The notes beneath the pieces were generated by a model. The model was not told where the DNA came from. It did not search any database and saw only the letters and a program-made list of their open reading frames with translations. This document shows positions 1-9,163 of a stretch of 34,031 nt of DNA, piece after piece. The stretch covers positions 1 to 34,031 of the forward strand of contig MPUH01000802.1 of the NCBI GenBank assembly GCA_001970955.1. Direction: 5' to 3'. The first letter of the stretch is position 1. Every line of letters starts with the position of its first letter. The position numbers and the translations under genes are program-made. Source of the DNA: Stentor coeruleus (lineage: Eukaryota; Ciliophora; Heterotrichea; Heterotrichida; Stentoridae).

Positions 1-1
1 G

Positions 2-526
2 GAATGTGAGTGTAAGTTTATAGTATTTGCCCATCATCTAGAAATGATGAATGCGATTCAAGAAAAAGTTGAAGGAGGAAAAGTTAAGTTTATTCGAATT
101 GATGGAAAAACACAAGCTGAAAAAAGACAGGATTTTGTAAATGAGTTTCAGTCAAATAAAGACTGTAAAGTTGCTATTTTGAGCATTTTAGCCGCTGGAG
201 TCGGGATAACTTTGACTGCAGCTTCTCTTGTTGTGATAGCTGAAATGGCCTGGTCACCTAGTATTATGGTTCAAGCTGAAGATCGAGCTCATCGTGTTGG
301 TCAAACAAGGTCAGTGAATATTCATTATCTTTATGGACCAGCTACACTTGATGAATATATTTGGCCAAAAATACAAGCTAAGCTTTCAATGATTTCTAAA
401 GCTTTAGATAATGACTGCAATCCGGAAAACTATAGTTTGTTTAACCCTGAATGCAAACTTGGATTTGGAGATTTTGATACTGAGGAATTGTTTAAGGATA
501 TCAAAATTTTCAATACGTATTTATGA
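2..526 (+). CDS. SNF2-family annealing helicase, C-terminal part (SMARCAL1/ZRANB3-like), 5' truncated
   Basis: The reading frame is open from base 2, so the window starts inside the gene; the first ATG at 44 is internal. The visible 174 residues are the second RecA-like (Helicase_C) lobe. They run from a K-F-I-V-F-A-H-H strand through I-D-G-K-T, then motif V (A-A-G-V-G-I-T-L-T-A-A-S) and motif VI (Q-A-E-D-R-A-H-R-V-G-Q), followed by the S-V-N-I-H-Y-L and L-D-E-Y-I-W-P-K-I-Q segments. The W-P-x-I-Q-x-K tail resembles SMARCAL1, while A-A-S and S-V-N-I-H-Y-L resemble ZRANB3. Family members are ATP-driven annealing helicases or fork-remodelling enzymes that act in the nucleus on stalled replication forks. 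The gene ends with TGA, a useful sign that UGA is a stop here. No HARP domain or zinc finger can be judged, because the N-terminal part lies outside the window. Confidence 0.9.
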   Translation, partial: ECECKFIVFAHHLEMMNAIQEKVEGGKVKFIRIDGKTQAEKRQDFVNEFQSNKDCKVAILSILAAGVGITLTAASLVVIAEMAWSPSIMVQAEDRAHRVGQTRSVNIHYLYGPATLDEYIWPKIQAKLSMISKALDNDCNPENYSLFNPECKLGFGDFDTEELFKDIKIFNTYL

Positions 527-1358
527 GTTCACTAGATAATTTTTATATAAAAATGTTTTTTGGGTTTTTCAATGCTCAGAGCCTTCAAGCTTTTTAGTGC
601 TGTAAAAGTTTTTAGAAGAAACACTAAAATTATATGTAGGTTTTTAAGAGTTTTGTAATTGTAGATATCATTATTATTAGATTTCAATTAAGAAGACTTT
701 GATAAAAACTCTATCAAGTTGGGACTAAATTTCATGTAGAAAATGATAAAATCCAGTTTTAGTCAAAGTTAGCACAGCGAGCAATAGCAAAATTTTTCAT
801 ATATTCCTTAAGTTTTTATTGGATGAAGATTTGAGCTGAAACACTTGAATTTAATACAATTGTATAAAGTAAGACTGGAGATTTTATAGTTGTTGATGCT
901 AATACATTTTCTGGGTTTAGCCAGTGCATGATCCTGCACACAATTTATTGTAAAATATATGATAGAAAAATCCTGAATGCGCTGCATCCATTAAAAATAA
1001 AAAAGATTAAATAAAAGTACAAGCTAAAATCCTTAAAGAATCCTTTCATCAAATACCTAAAACCCTATAAAGTCTTATGTCTATCATATAAAATTGAAAA
1101 ATTAATTACCAGTTTTATAAAAACTCTTTCAAGTATTAAAAATATCAAATAATATTCTAATTATCACATAGTATTAAATCATAAATTTATCTAATTATTC
1201 TTATATCACCTTTAATTATATTATCTTCAATATTTCATAGTATTATAACTTCAATAAAATATTTTATCATATAAAACCAAACTCATTACCCTCATTAAAA
1301 AGGCTTTCTTCATTTCAAAGCACTTTGAACTTTAATATGTCTTATAGTTATAAAGAAA
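527..1358. other. intergenic region holding a gene relic
   Basis: No intact gene is visible in these 830 bases. The left part is G-rich on the plus strand and contains a 28-codon ATG ORF at 572-658 with plausible but unrecognised sequence. Coding-like fragments continue to about 1014 in several frames (see the relic at 838-1014). From about 1015 to 1358 the DNA is plain AT-rich sequence without G, the usual look of a 5' flank in this window. Confidence 0.5.
838..1014 (+). pseudogene. decayed coding fragment, family not recognised
   Basis: One plus-strand frame reads like protein for about 58 codons. It has a single in-frame TAA at 865-867 and then 48 open codons from 868 to the TAA at 1012-1014. 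The residues are typical of a globular protein (G-D-F-I-V-V-D-A-N-T-F-S-G-F, later Y-D-R-K-I-L-N-A-L-H-P-L). There is no start codon. The frame upstream is closed by TGA at 832, although short coding-like pieces occur in other frames back to about 570. The most likely reading is the remnant of a gene that has collected stops and frameshifts. I do not recognise the family. Confidence 0.4.
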
Positions 1359-2997
1359 ATGTTTACAATAACAGCTGAAGATTTTCCCCCAAAGAATAAA
1401 AAGTGGATTCGTCCTGGGGCAAATTCTTTAAGAACTGATGATATAGAAGGTGCTCGACCTAAGCTCCCAGGCTATCAATACATGAACAAGCCAAATTTCT
1501 ATTCAGTTGAAGATATTGAAAAAGCTAGTCCAAAACCTAGATATCAATCATTAAACAAACCTGAATACAATTTGCAGACAAATGATATCCCAAATGCTAG
1601 TCCAAGTTCAGTTAACTTTAAAACTAATAGAAAAGGTCACAACCCCTTAACTCCTGAATATAATCTTGCAACTTTTTCAGTCAAACCTTTAACACCTCCT
1701 AGGTTTATTAGAGACACTATTGATATTGATGATATAGAAGGGTCTAAGCCATCAATACATTCTAAATGGCAGACTAGGAATACAACTGATATTTCAGACA
1801 TTCCTGGGGCAACTGCAAGACAGAAAAAAGATTTAGATAAACCAGATCTAATGAACCCTAAGGACATAAACACTTTAGAAGTATTTGAAAGTAATCGTAA
1901 AACAAATCCATTAATGCCAGAATATTTATCTCGTGATGAGAATAATAAACTCATAACAATTGGTTTAGTTGATGGGAGTATGCCAAAAAAATCAGTTAAT
2001 CTCTCACAAAGTCCTCATTCAAGACATTTGGATACCAAAGACATTGATGGGGCAACTGCAGGGACAAAAGGAAATGGACCTTTAGGCACTAAACTTCGTA
2101 ATTATATAAAAAGCCCAAATGATACTTTAGATATAGAAGGTGCCCAATCAGGAACATATAAAAAAGGTATAACTACAATAAGAGCAACAAATCCTTTAGA
2201 TCCAAATTACACTTGGATGACTGAAGAACCAAGCACCGAAGTCAAAAAAGTTCCTGAAACCTTACCAAACGACAAGTTTTTCATAAAAAACCAGGCAAAA
2301 TTTTGGGGAGCCACACCTTCTATATCAGAAATCTCATCAAGAAAATCATCTGAACCACCAACACCAGGAAATGATGATTTAAAAAGAAATGCTAAACGAT
2401 TCTATGGCCATGATCTTGGCACTCCTAACACTTTACAGTTAGAATTTAATAAAAACGCAACAAGATTTTTCGAACCCACAGGGAAAATCAATCAAATATC
2501 ATATCTTCCTGATGGTAGTATACATAAAACTAAAAAACAAACTACTTATGTTAATATCATATCTTCCTGATGGTAGTATACATAAAACTAAAAAACAAAC
2601 TACTTATGTTGATATAAATTCCCAATCATATCAAGACAATGCTAAAAAGTTTTTTTATGGAAATACTCCAATACAAAGTAGGACTAGTTCTAGTGTTGAT
2701 CCAGCTTTTAGACATGCGATGAATGATTTTTATGGGGTGACGCCTTTACAATCACAAGGAAATAAGACTGAAACAATTGTTAAAAGTATAAATTTGCCTG
2801 GAGCTCAACAGAAAGGGTCATCGAGGAATTCAGAGGCTTCAGAGTATAAGTTTTCGCTATCCCGTGCTGAAATTGGCAAGCCTGAAGCTCAGATTTTTAA
2901 TAGTGGGGAAGTAAAGAAAAGTAATACTGGGTCAATTAGTGGCCATTCAGAGAGGAAATCTTTGACAGCTGCAGCAAAACAACAGATTTATAGTTAA
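1359..2997 (+). CDS. unassigned D-I-x-x-A repeat protein; frame interrupted by a 58-bp tandem duplication
   Basis: As written, the frame opened by the ATG at 1359 stops at 2570, and a second frame carries the protein on to TAA at 2997. The break is caused by an exact 58-bp direct duplication (2495-2552 and 2553-2610). With one copy counted, the gene is one frame of 526 residues. The protein is hydrophilic and built of short repeats. At least seven copies of D-I-(E/P/D)-(G/N/K)-(A/S) lie near residues 28, 52, 76, 125, 147, 228 and 258, followed by P or T and basic residues. Three copies of N-P-L-x-P-(E/N)-Y lie near 95, 183 and 278. Toward the C-terminus there are five copies of N-A-x-(R/K)-F-(Y/F)-G..T-P type. 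No membrane segment or enzyme motif is visible. It could be a cytoskeletal scaffold, but that is a guess from composition only. Confidence 0.75.
2495..2610. repeat. exact 58-bp tandem duplication inside a gene
   Basis: Bases 2495-2552 are repeated without mismatch at 2553-2610. Because 58 is not a multiple of three, the duplication shifts the frame of the surrounding gene. The flanking frames fit perfectly if only one copy is counted. An unmerged assembly overlap is more likely than a real mutation, although no N marks the junction. Confidence 0.95.
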
Positions 2998-3292
2998 TGG
3001 GCTTATTATGATCTAGATTATTTTAATAAGTATTTCATTATAAAATATTTTTATTATAGGATTTGTGAGTTTTAATAGGAATGATAGTAAAAAAGAAGAG
3101 GTTTAAAATAGTTTATTAAAGAAATGTGTTATTTTTATGAATAATTATGCTTAATATGCTTATTTATACTAGAAAATGTGTGTATTTACATTAATAAAAA
3201 TACCTTTATTTTGTATATTTGACGATTTTTTGATAAAATTTAACAAATTAAGAGACTTTATATAAAATACTTAAAATCTGATAAGATTTTAC

Positions 3293-4198
3293 CTAACCAG
3301 ACTTCTCATTTTTAATCAGCTCTCTCCAAGATTCGGAAAATTCTTCTACCTTAGCCATGAACTCTTGATGAAATCCTGATCCTGAAGGGGGAACTATATT
3401 TAATTTTGGAATTATACTAGGTTTTACATCATTTCCATTGCAAATCTGAATAGTTTTCATACTAAGGCTCATTAGATTTTTTTTGTCTTTTTTGTTATTT
3501 TTTTCATAAAATTCTTGTATGTGCATTTCTACAGGCACACCTTGTTTTTTCATATATCCTAATATAGAATTGAATTGATCACTACTTTTTTTAAAAGTCT
3601 TTTTTTCGTCAAGTAGGGTTTTTATAGTATTCCGAAGCTCAGCAATTTGACTTCGATACTTTTCTGTTTCTATTTCAGATTGAGCAGGTATTTGAGACAA
3701 ATCCTCTGGAACTTTAAAGCAATCTTTAATCCCTACAATAATTGTTGCTAAAATCTTTTTCAAATTAGAGTCATATGTACCTAATTTCTCCAAAGCTTCT
3801 ATATACACCAAGTATCTTAGCGAGTTCTTACAAGTTTTAACTTTTTCAGACAGAATTGTGTTAATTGATGATAAAATATTATGTTTTGAATCATTTAAAG
3901 ACTTTGGAACTGTAGATGAATCGATAATATCTGATGAAGTTGAAATTGTATAGAATTCATTGTGAGGTTTTTTATTTAAAGGTGTTGCATTTGCTGAAAG
4001 CATTTGACTGAATTTTTGCTTGAGGACTGAGTTGGATCTTGATTGTTTTAAAGGGATAATTTTCTGTGAAGTGCTTATAGTTTTGGAAAGGCTCATACGC
4101 ATTTCTTCAGATATGAATTTGCCTGGTTTTTGAGAACTAGTATGGAAGGCTTCGATTTTTGCACCGTGCGCTGGAACTTTTAATTTTCTGATGTTCAT
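3293..4198 (-). CDS. coiled-coil protein of unknown function
   Basis: A 301-residue protein that ends in TAG. Residues 1-105 are Ser/Thr/Lys-rich and probably disordered. Residues 106-165 form a predicted helical block (L-R-Y-L-V-Y-I-E-A-L-E-K-L). Residues 175-245 are charged and heptad-like, so a coiled coil is likely. The C-terminal end carries a compact conserved-looking stretch, F-H-Q-E-F-M-A-K-V-E-E-F-S-E-S-W-R, after a Pro-rich linker. The helical block loosely resembles the N-terminal domain of translin-associated factor X-interacting proteins, but I would not assign it on that basis. No signal peptide or membrane segment is seen. Its 3' end faces that of the repeat protein on the other strand, 295 bases away. 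Confidence 0.75.
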   Translation of the reverse strand: MNIRKLKVPAHGAKIEAFHTSSQKPGKFISEEMRMSLSKTISTSQKIIPLKQSRSNSVLKQKFSQMLSANATPLNKKPHNEFYTISTSSDIIDSSTVPKSLNDSKHNILSSINTILSEKVKTCKNSLRYLVYIEALEKLGTYDSNLKKILATIIVGIKDCFKVPEDLSQIPAQSEIETEKYRSQIAELRNTIKTLLDEKKTFKKSSDQFNSILGYMKKQGVPVEMHIQEFYEKNNKKDKKNLMSLSMKTIQICNGNDVKPSIIPKLNIVPPSGSGFHQEFMAKVEEFSESWRELIKNEKSG

Positions 4199-5185
4199 GA
4201 TTGAGTATTTTTACTATTAATATTTCATATATAAACCAAACTTTACTGTTTATAATATTTACTACTATGAATAGATTATTATAAACGGAAGACATACTTA
4301 TATTTTTAAATAAAAATTAATGAAAAAACCAAATATAATACAGAGCAAAAAAAATTAAAAGCTTTGAGTAAATATTTCAACATATAATCTCTACAATTTA
4401 TCATATACTTTAATTAGTAGTTTGATATAAAATTATTATTTATTTTGATAATCTGCATAAGTTCTAATAACAAAAATAACAGGAATAATTTCAATCTTAT
4501 ATCTGGAAAATGCAGCAAGAAATTATCTTAATGAAAAATTCCTCAAAACCCTAAACTCTTTAAAAAAAAATTCCCCTTTTATTATAACATAAAAATTATT
4601 GAAAAATATTAAAAGAAAGAAACTTTCGGTTGGTTTTTTTAAAGTAATCTTTTATTTAAACTACTAATAATCTTTATCAGATACTTAATACACTTATTTT
4701 TCATATTAATAGTTACTTTAATTTCTTAAACCCCACATCTGAGCCCATCATAAATTTTAACCTTAAATATTTTCATCTATATACCTAGCCCATTTGAATC
4801 ACTCTGATTAAAGTATCACAAAAAGCAAAAAGATTAAAACCAAGACCTGAAAAAATATGCAACACACTTTAAAGTCTCATATAGAACACTTTAAGGCTAA
4901 AATTGTATTTTTTTTGGGGGGGGGTAAACTTAAATTTATTATCATGATAAATTCTAAAATACTAATTCATGTCCTTATCCTAATTGCCCATTGCTACATA
5001 CATTCCCATATTTTATACTCACAATTATAAGATATTAATGCTAGGTACAAAAAATATCACTAATTTCACTAACTTCTTCAAATCCTACCCTAAACCTCAA
5101 GCCAAAACCTATTCAAACTCTAATTCCTATAGGCGAAATAAACATAAAAACCCAACTAAACCCTTGACATATTTCCAAATAATAA
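4199..5185. other. divergent intergenic region with a T8G9 homopolymer
   Basis: This 990-base spacer lies between the coiled-coil gene (-) and RPL35 (+) and should hold both promoters. I see no gene in it. The half next to RPL35 is rich in A, T and C and almost free of G. A run of eight T followed by nine G (4908-4924) is the only G tract of this size in the window; it could be regulatory or a sequencing-prone homopolymer. A 74-codon ORF at 4984-5208 overlaps the RPL35 start in another frame and looks fortuitous. Confidence 0.5.
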
Positions 5186-5557
5186 ATGGTGAAAGTCAAA
5201 GCATCTGAGCTTCGAAAGAAAGACCAAGACCAACTAAAAAAGCAAGTTGAAGACTTTAAAAATGAGCTTTCAACGCTTAAAGTTGCCAAAGTTGCAGGAG
5301 GTGCCCCAGCCAAACTTGCCAAAATCAAGATTGTGAGAAAATCAATTGCTACAGCTTTAACTGTGATTCATGAAAAGAAACTAGAAAAGGTTAGACTTGA
5401 CAGCAAAGGAAAGAAATATCAGCCACTTGATGTTAGAGGTAAGAGAACCAGGGCTATTCGTAGAAGACTTACAAAGAAACAACAGAATAAGCTAGTGCTC
5501 CGTGTGCTTAAACGCAAACAAAACTTCCCTCAGAGAAGATTTGCCGTGGCTAAGTAA
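5186..5557 (+). CDS. RPL35: 60S ribosomal protein L35 (uL29 family)
   Basis: The protein has 123 residues, the same length as human RPL35, and aligns from end to end. The N-terminal M-V-K-V-K-A-S-E-L-R helix is followed by a long helical hairpin. The family signature V-A-K-V-x-G-G-A and K-I-(K/R)-x-V-R-K-S-I-A then appears, and after it K-G-K-K-Y-x-P-L-D-x-R and T-R-A-(I/M)-R-R-R-L. The C-terminus is basic, as expected for rRNA binding near the exit of the nascent-chain tunnel. The gene is intronless in this reading and ends with TAA. It has no in-frame TAA, TAG or TGA, which supports the standard code. The start is fixed by the conserved N-terminus. Confidence 0.98.
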   Translation: MVKVKASELRKKDQDQLKKQVEDFKNELSTLKVAKVAGGAPAKLAKIKIVRKSIATALTVIHEKKLEKVRLDSKGKKYQPLDVRGKRTRAIRRRLTKKQQNKLVLRVLKRKQNFPQRRFAVAK

Positions 5558-5953
5558 TTTAGTATAACTACACGTTGAGTAAAAATATGATTAAGGTTTT
5601 TTTAATAGACTTTTTATTATGAGAAAGTTAAGATTTTTTATAGGTTGGATAATAATAAGCTGAGGATGGAAAAGTTTAAAGATGTGGGTATAAGATTTGT
5701 AGGAAGATATTTTTGAGATTTTTGGATGAATTAAGATGAAGGCTTTATGATGATGTTTTTGATATTTTTAGGTGTTACTGTAAAGTTTGGATTAACAAGT
5801 TAGATGTGCGCTTTTTTTTGATATTTGCATAATGGCTTATCTAATCTTAATATTACTTAAAACCCATAATCCACACACTAGTCCAAAATCTTAATAAAAC
5901 TGCACAAGTCTGCTTTGAACAATTCTTTCAGGCTCAACTATACAATTATTAAC
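5558..5953. other. convergent intergenic region
   Basis: This 396-base spacer separates the 3' ends of RPL35 (+) and the importin gene (-). I see no gene. The left part (to about 5820) is G-rich and C-poor on the plus strand, and the right part is C-rich and G-poor, a clear switch of strand bias in mid-spacer. Confidence 0.6.
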
Positions 5954-8947
5954 TTAAAACAATCTAGGAAACTTACCCCACATAGACTCTGGCAAGGCCT
6001 GAATAAGCACCACCTTCTCATGACTTTCTAAAAACATCTCAATGATTTTTTCAATCTTTGTAACAGTTCTCTTTGCACAAACATCAGTAAAAGCAATTGA
6101 AACAAAGAATTTAACAATATCAACTCTATCAGCCATAACTGAAGCATCATTTATAACTAAATCCGCAAGAAAATCATGTAATTCCCGCGCTTTGTTTTTA
6201 TTTTTCCTAATAGGCAAATACCTAACCCACCAAGGGATAATCAAATCTAGCTTTACCAAATTCCTCTGGTGCTTTAAAATAACCCCCACAGCGATTTTAG
6301 CACTCTCTTTCTCTGGCCCAGCATGTTTTTCCTTACAATTTAACGATTTTTCTAGCCCAGCCATTATAATCTGCAACGACACAACTACTTTTTCACTCTT
6401 AACTGAACTGAAAAACCTTGTAAGTCCTTCAATTGAAGCAATTCTAATATTCTGAACTTGGTTTCCCATATAAAAAATCAAAATCCCAACCATTTCCTTA
6501 AGTTTAACCCCATCGACCAAATCCCCAACGCTTTCTAAAATATGTCCCAAAACTTCTAAAGCAAAAATTTTATCCCTTTGCGAATTCGACTCATTTAAAA
6601 ATTTTGCAACAATTGTATTGTATGCATAGTCAATTAAATTAGCACTATTATTCACATGTGTTCTAAATAATGACAAAAACACTTGTGAACATGCTTTCAT
6701 ATCATTTTCCCTAATTTCTTTGTTTTTTCCTTTACTAATTTCTTCTATAACTTTTATAACTACACGGCCAATATGCCCGATTTCATCTTTGTTTAGATAT
6801 TCAAACCCTGGAACTTCGACTATAACTCTTAAACTCCCTAGTATTTCTATTAATACTCCTAAATCATTTTCATTTAAACATAAACGCCAGATCGCTGATA
6901 TAAAACCTTTAGAATATGGGACTATACCTGAGAGGATTTCTTTATTGTAACTTATTTTTATCACTTTAACTAATGAAGCGGCTAGACTGCAGGCGAGTAT
7001 TTTTACACTATCTGATGAACTTGGAATTAAAAAACCTACAATAAGTTCAGAAGCTGTTGGCATATAAGGGAAAAAACTCTCTGGCGATGCTTCAATTAAA
7101 GCTAATAAAGTCTCTAAATGTTCTTCAATTTCTAAATCTGTTGGACTTTGTAAATAAAGAAGTAATATTGGGGCAATTTGGTCGAGATAGTTAGACAAAT
7201 CTCCTCTAAGGCTTTTGCTGAGGATTTTCCAAGCATTGAGCACATGAGTTTTGACAAATTCATCGGCTAGGTTGTTTCCTATAAGTTTTTTAAGTAGAGC
7301 CACATATGAAAACGCGTATTTTTTTAGCTCCCCACTACTGAGGATTTTCCTTAAAGATAACAAACACCCAAGTCCAGCTGCTTGGATTGACTTATTTTCT
7401 GTAGTTGAAGTGATTTCTAAAACTTTTTCAAACAACTCGTCAAAATATTTCCTTAGGTTTTTACGATATAAAAGGACTATGGACTCTAAAACTCCAAGGG
7501 TTTTTTCAGAAAAACCGTGTTTTATAAGCAGATTTGCCACTGCTGGAAGAAGGGTTTCTATATGTTTTGTAGACACTTGGCCTTCAGAATAATAAAAAAA
7601 CTCTTTAGAAGCCTCTATGGCTATTGTAAGAATTTCGGACTGAGACTCAGAAAACCCTGATATTAGCACTGGGATTATAGAGTCAGAGTATTTTGTGGCG
7701 AAATGCTTTGGGAAACTTTCGGAGAGATGTTTTATAGCTGAGTAACTGGCGAATCTGATCTGAGTTGTTTGGCTTGAAGAGTATTTTATTATGTAATTTA
7801 TAGACCAGTCTAGTTTTTCACTGTTTTCTAGTTCTTTTACTATGGATTTTAAGCATTTTATTGAGATATAGATGAAATACCACTCTTTCGGAGATTTATC
7901 TAAAGATTCACAGAATTCTAAGATGATGTCTATAAAATTCACTTTCAAAGATCCAGTGACTCTATTAAAAAGCGACAAAAAGAGCTCTTCGTAGTTGATT
8001 TCTACATCTTCAGCCATAGGACAGAGAAACTCCATAAAATTCCTTGTAAAAAGGACAAAAAGGCCTTCAAGGACGATTTTTTTCTGTGAGATCAATTGTG
8101 AGTAGTTCTCCACAATTAATGTGACAAATTCCATACAAAGATACTTGCACCCAACTCCAACCTGCATCTTGCATATATTTTCAGTAAAGCTAAAACACCA
8201 TAAAATCCTTGACCTAAAATACAAAGGTTCGGTTTCAGCCAAATCTCTCAAACTTTTCAAACAAACTTCAGCCAAATACTCTGACATCCCACATATAAAA
8301 ATAATAGACTTAAGTAAATTCTGTAATAACTCAGCATAATACATAGCTTCAGCTCCATCAACAACTGATATCATAACATTAAAAGCTTGAATACAAATCC
8401 CTCTAATCTCACATTCAGAACTTTCTAAATACTTATAATATGCTTGAAAAAGAACTTCTTTATACATAGAAAACTCTTCAATATAAAAAGGATATATAAC
8501 CAAAAGTATCTGAAATGATGAAAATATCATACTATTCGTTTGTGATTCCAAACTTTCCATAAGAAAGTTTACTATATGGGAACGGCTTTCTAGATCACCT
8601 TCTTTGTATGTTTGTATAGAGATTTCGCTTATTACGTCACAGCATTTTTTCAACAGACTTATGTTTGAAATTCTTTGAAGTGAGTCTAAAAGCTTTTGTT
8701 TTATGTTGTATTGTAAGTGTCGGTCCAGTTGCACCCATAAGGATGCTAGGTATTGCTTAAGCAAAACTGCAGAGAGTGATTTTATATCATCTGCTATTGG
8801 GTCTAGCAGGAGACTTGTCAAAGAGGAGATTAAGAGATCTGGTGTATTGAGTTTTAAAGATTGAATCTCTTGTTCAGCCACTTCTCGAGTTTGCTTATCA
8901 GCATTGAGCAGGTTTTTTAAAATTTCACATATTTGAGCGTCAACCAT
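5954..8947 (-). CDS. importin-beta family karyopherin, importin-5 (RanBP5/Kap121)-like
   Basis: A 997-residue all-helical protein made of HEAT-type repeats. The N-terminal 30-100 residues have the importin-beta N-terminal (Ran-binding) layout: a first helix with L-L-N-A-D-K-Q-T-R-E-x-A-E, then D-x-K-x-L-S-A-V-L-L-K-Q-Y-L. The C-terminal block, with I-I-P-W-W-V-R-Y-L-P-I and a following leucine-rich helix, corresponds to the P-H-W-L-S-W-L-P-L region of importin-5. Size (about 1000-1100 residues in the family) and layout fit importin-5 or importin-4, the importins for ribosomal proteins and histones that bind RanGTP at the N-terminus. I cannot see the acidic central insertion of animal importin-5, so the exact orthology is open. 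It is read through to TAA in one exon. Its start codon lies at the edge of a duplicated stretch (8946-9163), but the coding part is unaffected. Confidence 0.88.
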   Translation of the reverse strand: MVDAQICEILKNLLNADKQTREVAEQEIQSLKLNTPDLLISSLTSLLLDPIADDIKSLSAVLLKQYLASLWVQLDRHLQYNIKQKLLDSLQRISNISLLKKCCDVISEISIQTYKEGDLESRSHIVNFLMESLESQTNSMIFSSFQILLVIYPFYIEEFSMYKEVLFQAYYKYLESSECEIRGICIQAFNVMISVVDGAEAMYYAELLQNLLKSIIFICGMSEYLAEVCLKSLRDLAETEPLYFRSRILWCFSFTENICKMQVGVGCKYLCMEFVTLIVENYSQLISQKKIVLEGLFVLFTRNFMEFLCPMAEDVEINYEELFLSLFNRVTGSLKVNFIDIILEFCESLDKSPKEWYFIYISIKCLKSIVKELENSEKLDWSINYIIKYSSSQTTQIRFASYSAIKHLSESFPKHFATKYSDSIIPVLISGFSESQSEILTIAIEASKEFFYYSEGQVSTKHIETLLPAVANLLIKHGFSEKTLGVLESIVLLYRKNLRKYFDELFEKVLEITSTTENKSIQAAGLGCLLSLRKILSSGELKKYAFSYVALLKKLIGNNLADEFVKTHVLNAWKILSKSLRGDLSNYLDQIAPILLLYLQSPTDLEIEEHLETLLALIEASPESFFPYMPTASELIVGFLIPSSSDSVKILACSLAASLVKVIKISYNKEILSGIVPYSKGFISAIWRLCLNENDLGVLIEILGSLRVIVEVPGFEYLNKDEIGHIGRVVIKVIEEISKGKNKEIRENDMKACSQVFLSLFRTHVNNSANLIDYAYNTIVAKFLNESNSQRDKIFALEVLGHILESVGDLVDGVKLKEMVGILIFYMGNQVQNIRIASIEGLTRFFSSVKSEKVVVSLQIIMAGLEKSLNCKEKHAGPEKESAKIAVGVILKHQRNLVKLDLIIPWWVRYLPIRKNKNKARELHDFLADLVINDASVMADRVDIVKFFVSIAFTDVCAKRTVTKIEKIIEMFLESHEKVVLIQALPESMWGKFPRLF

Positions 8948-9163
8948 AATTTACTAAAGTGTGTTACATAATAATAATATTTTTTAGTTAAAATTGTTTT
9001 ATTGTAGAAGTTATAAGTTTGCAAACTTAAGTAAAAGACTTTTGAAGGTTTATANATAATTTACTAAAGTGTGTTACATAATAATAATATTTTTTAGTTA
9101 AAATTGTTTTATTGTAGAAATTATAAGTTTGCAAACTTAAGTAAAAGACTTTTGAAGGTTTAT
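8946..9163. repeat. direct duplication flanking an assembly N
   Basis: Bases 8946-9053 recur at 9056-9163 with one mismatch (g at 9010, a at 9120); the N is at 9055. The stretch is the 5' flank of the importin gene, starting at its ATG. The pattern is that of two overlapping contig ends joined without merging, the mismatch being an allelic or sequencing difference. Confidence 0.9.

Noticed and set aside
129..165. A 15-base GT..AG unit (gtaaatgagtttcag) within the SNF2 gene as a third intron
   Set aside because: It encodes V-N-E-F-Q, which matches a segment conserved in SMARCAL1/ZRANB3, and removing it would delete homologous residues.
1637..1954. 105-codon minus-strand ORF
   Set aside because: Antisense within the repeat-protein gene, with no motif or flank of its own.
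4984..5208. 74-codon ORF before RPL35
   Set aside because: It overlaps the RPL35 start out of frame and consists of Asn/Lys/Tyr-rich 5'-flank sequence.
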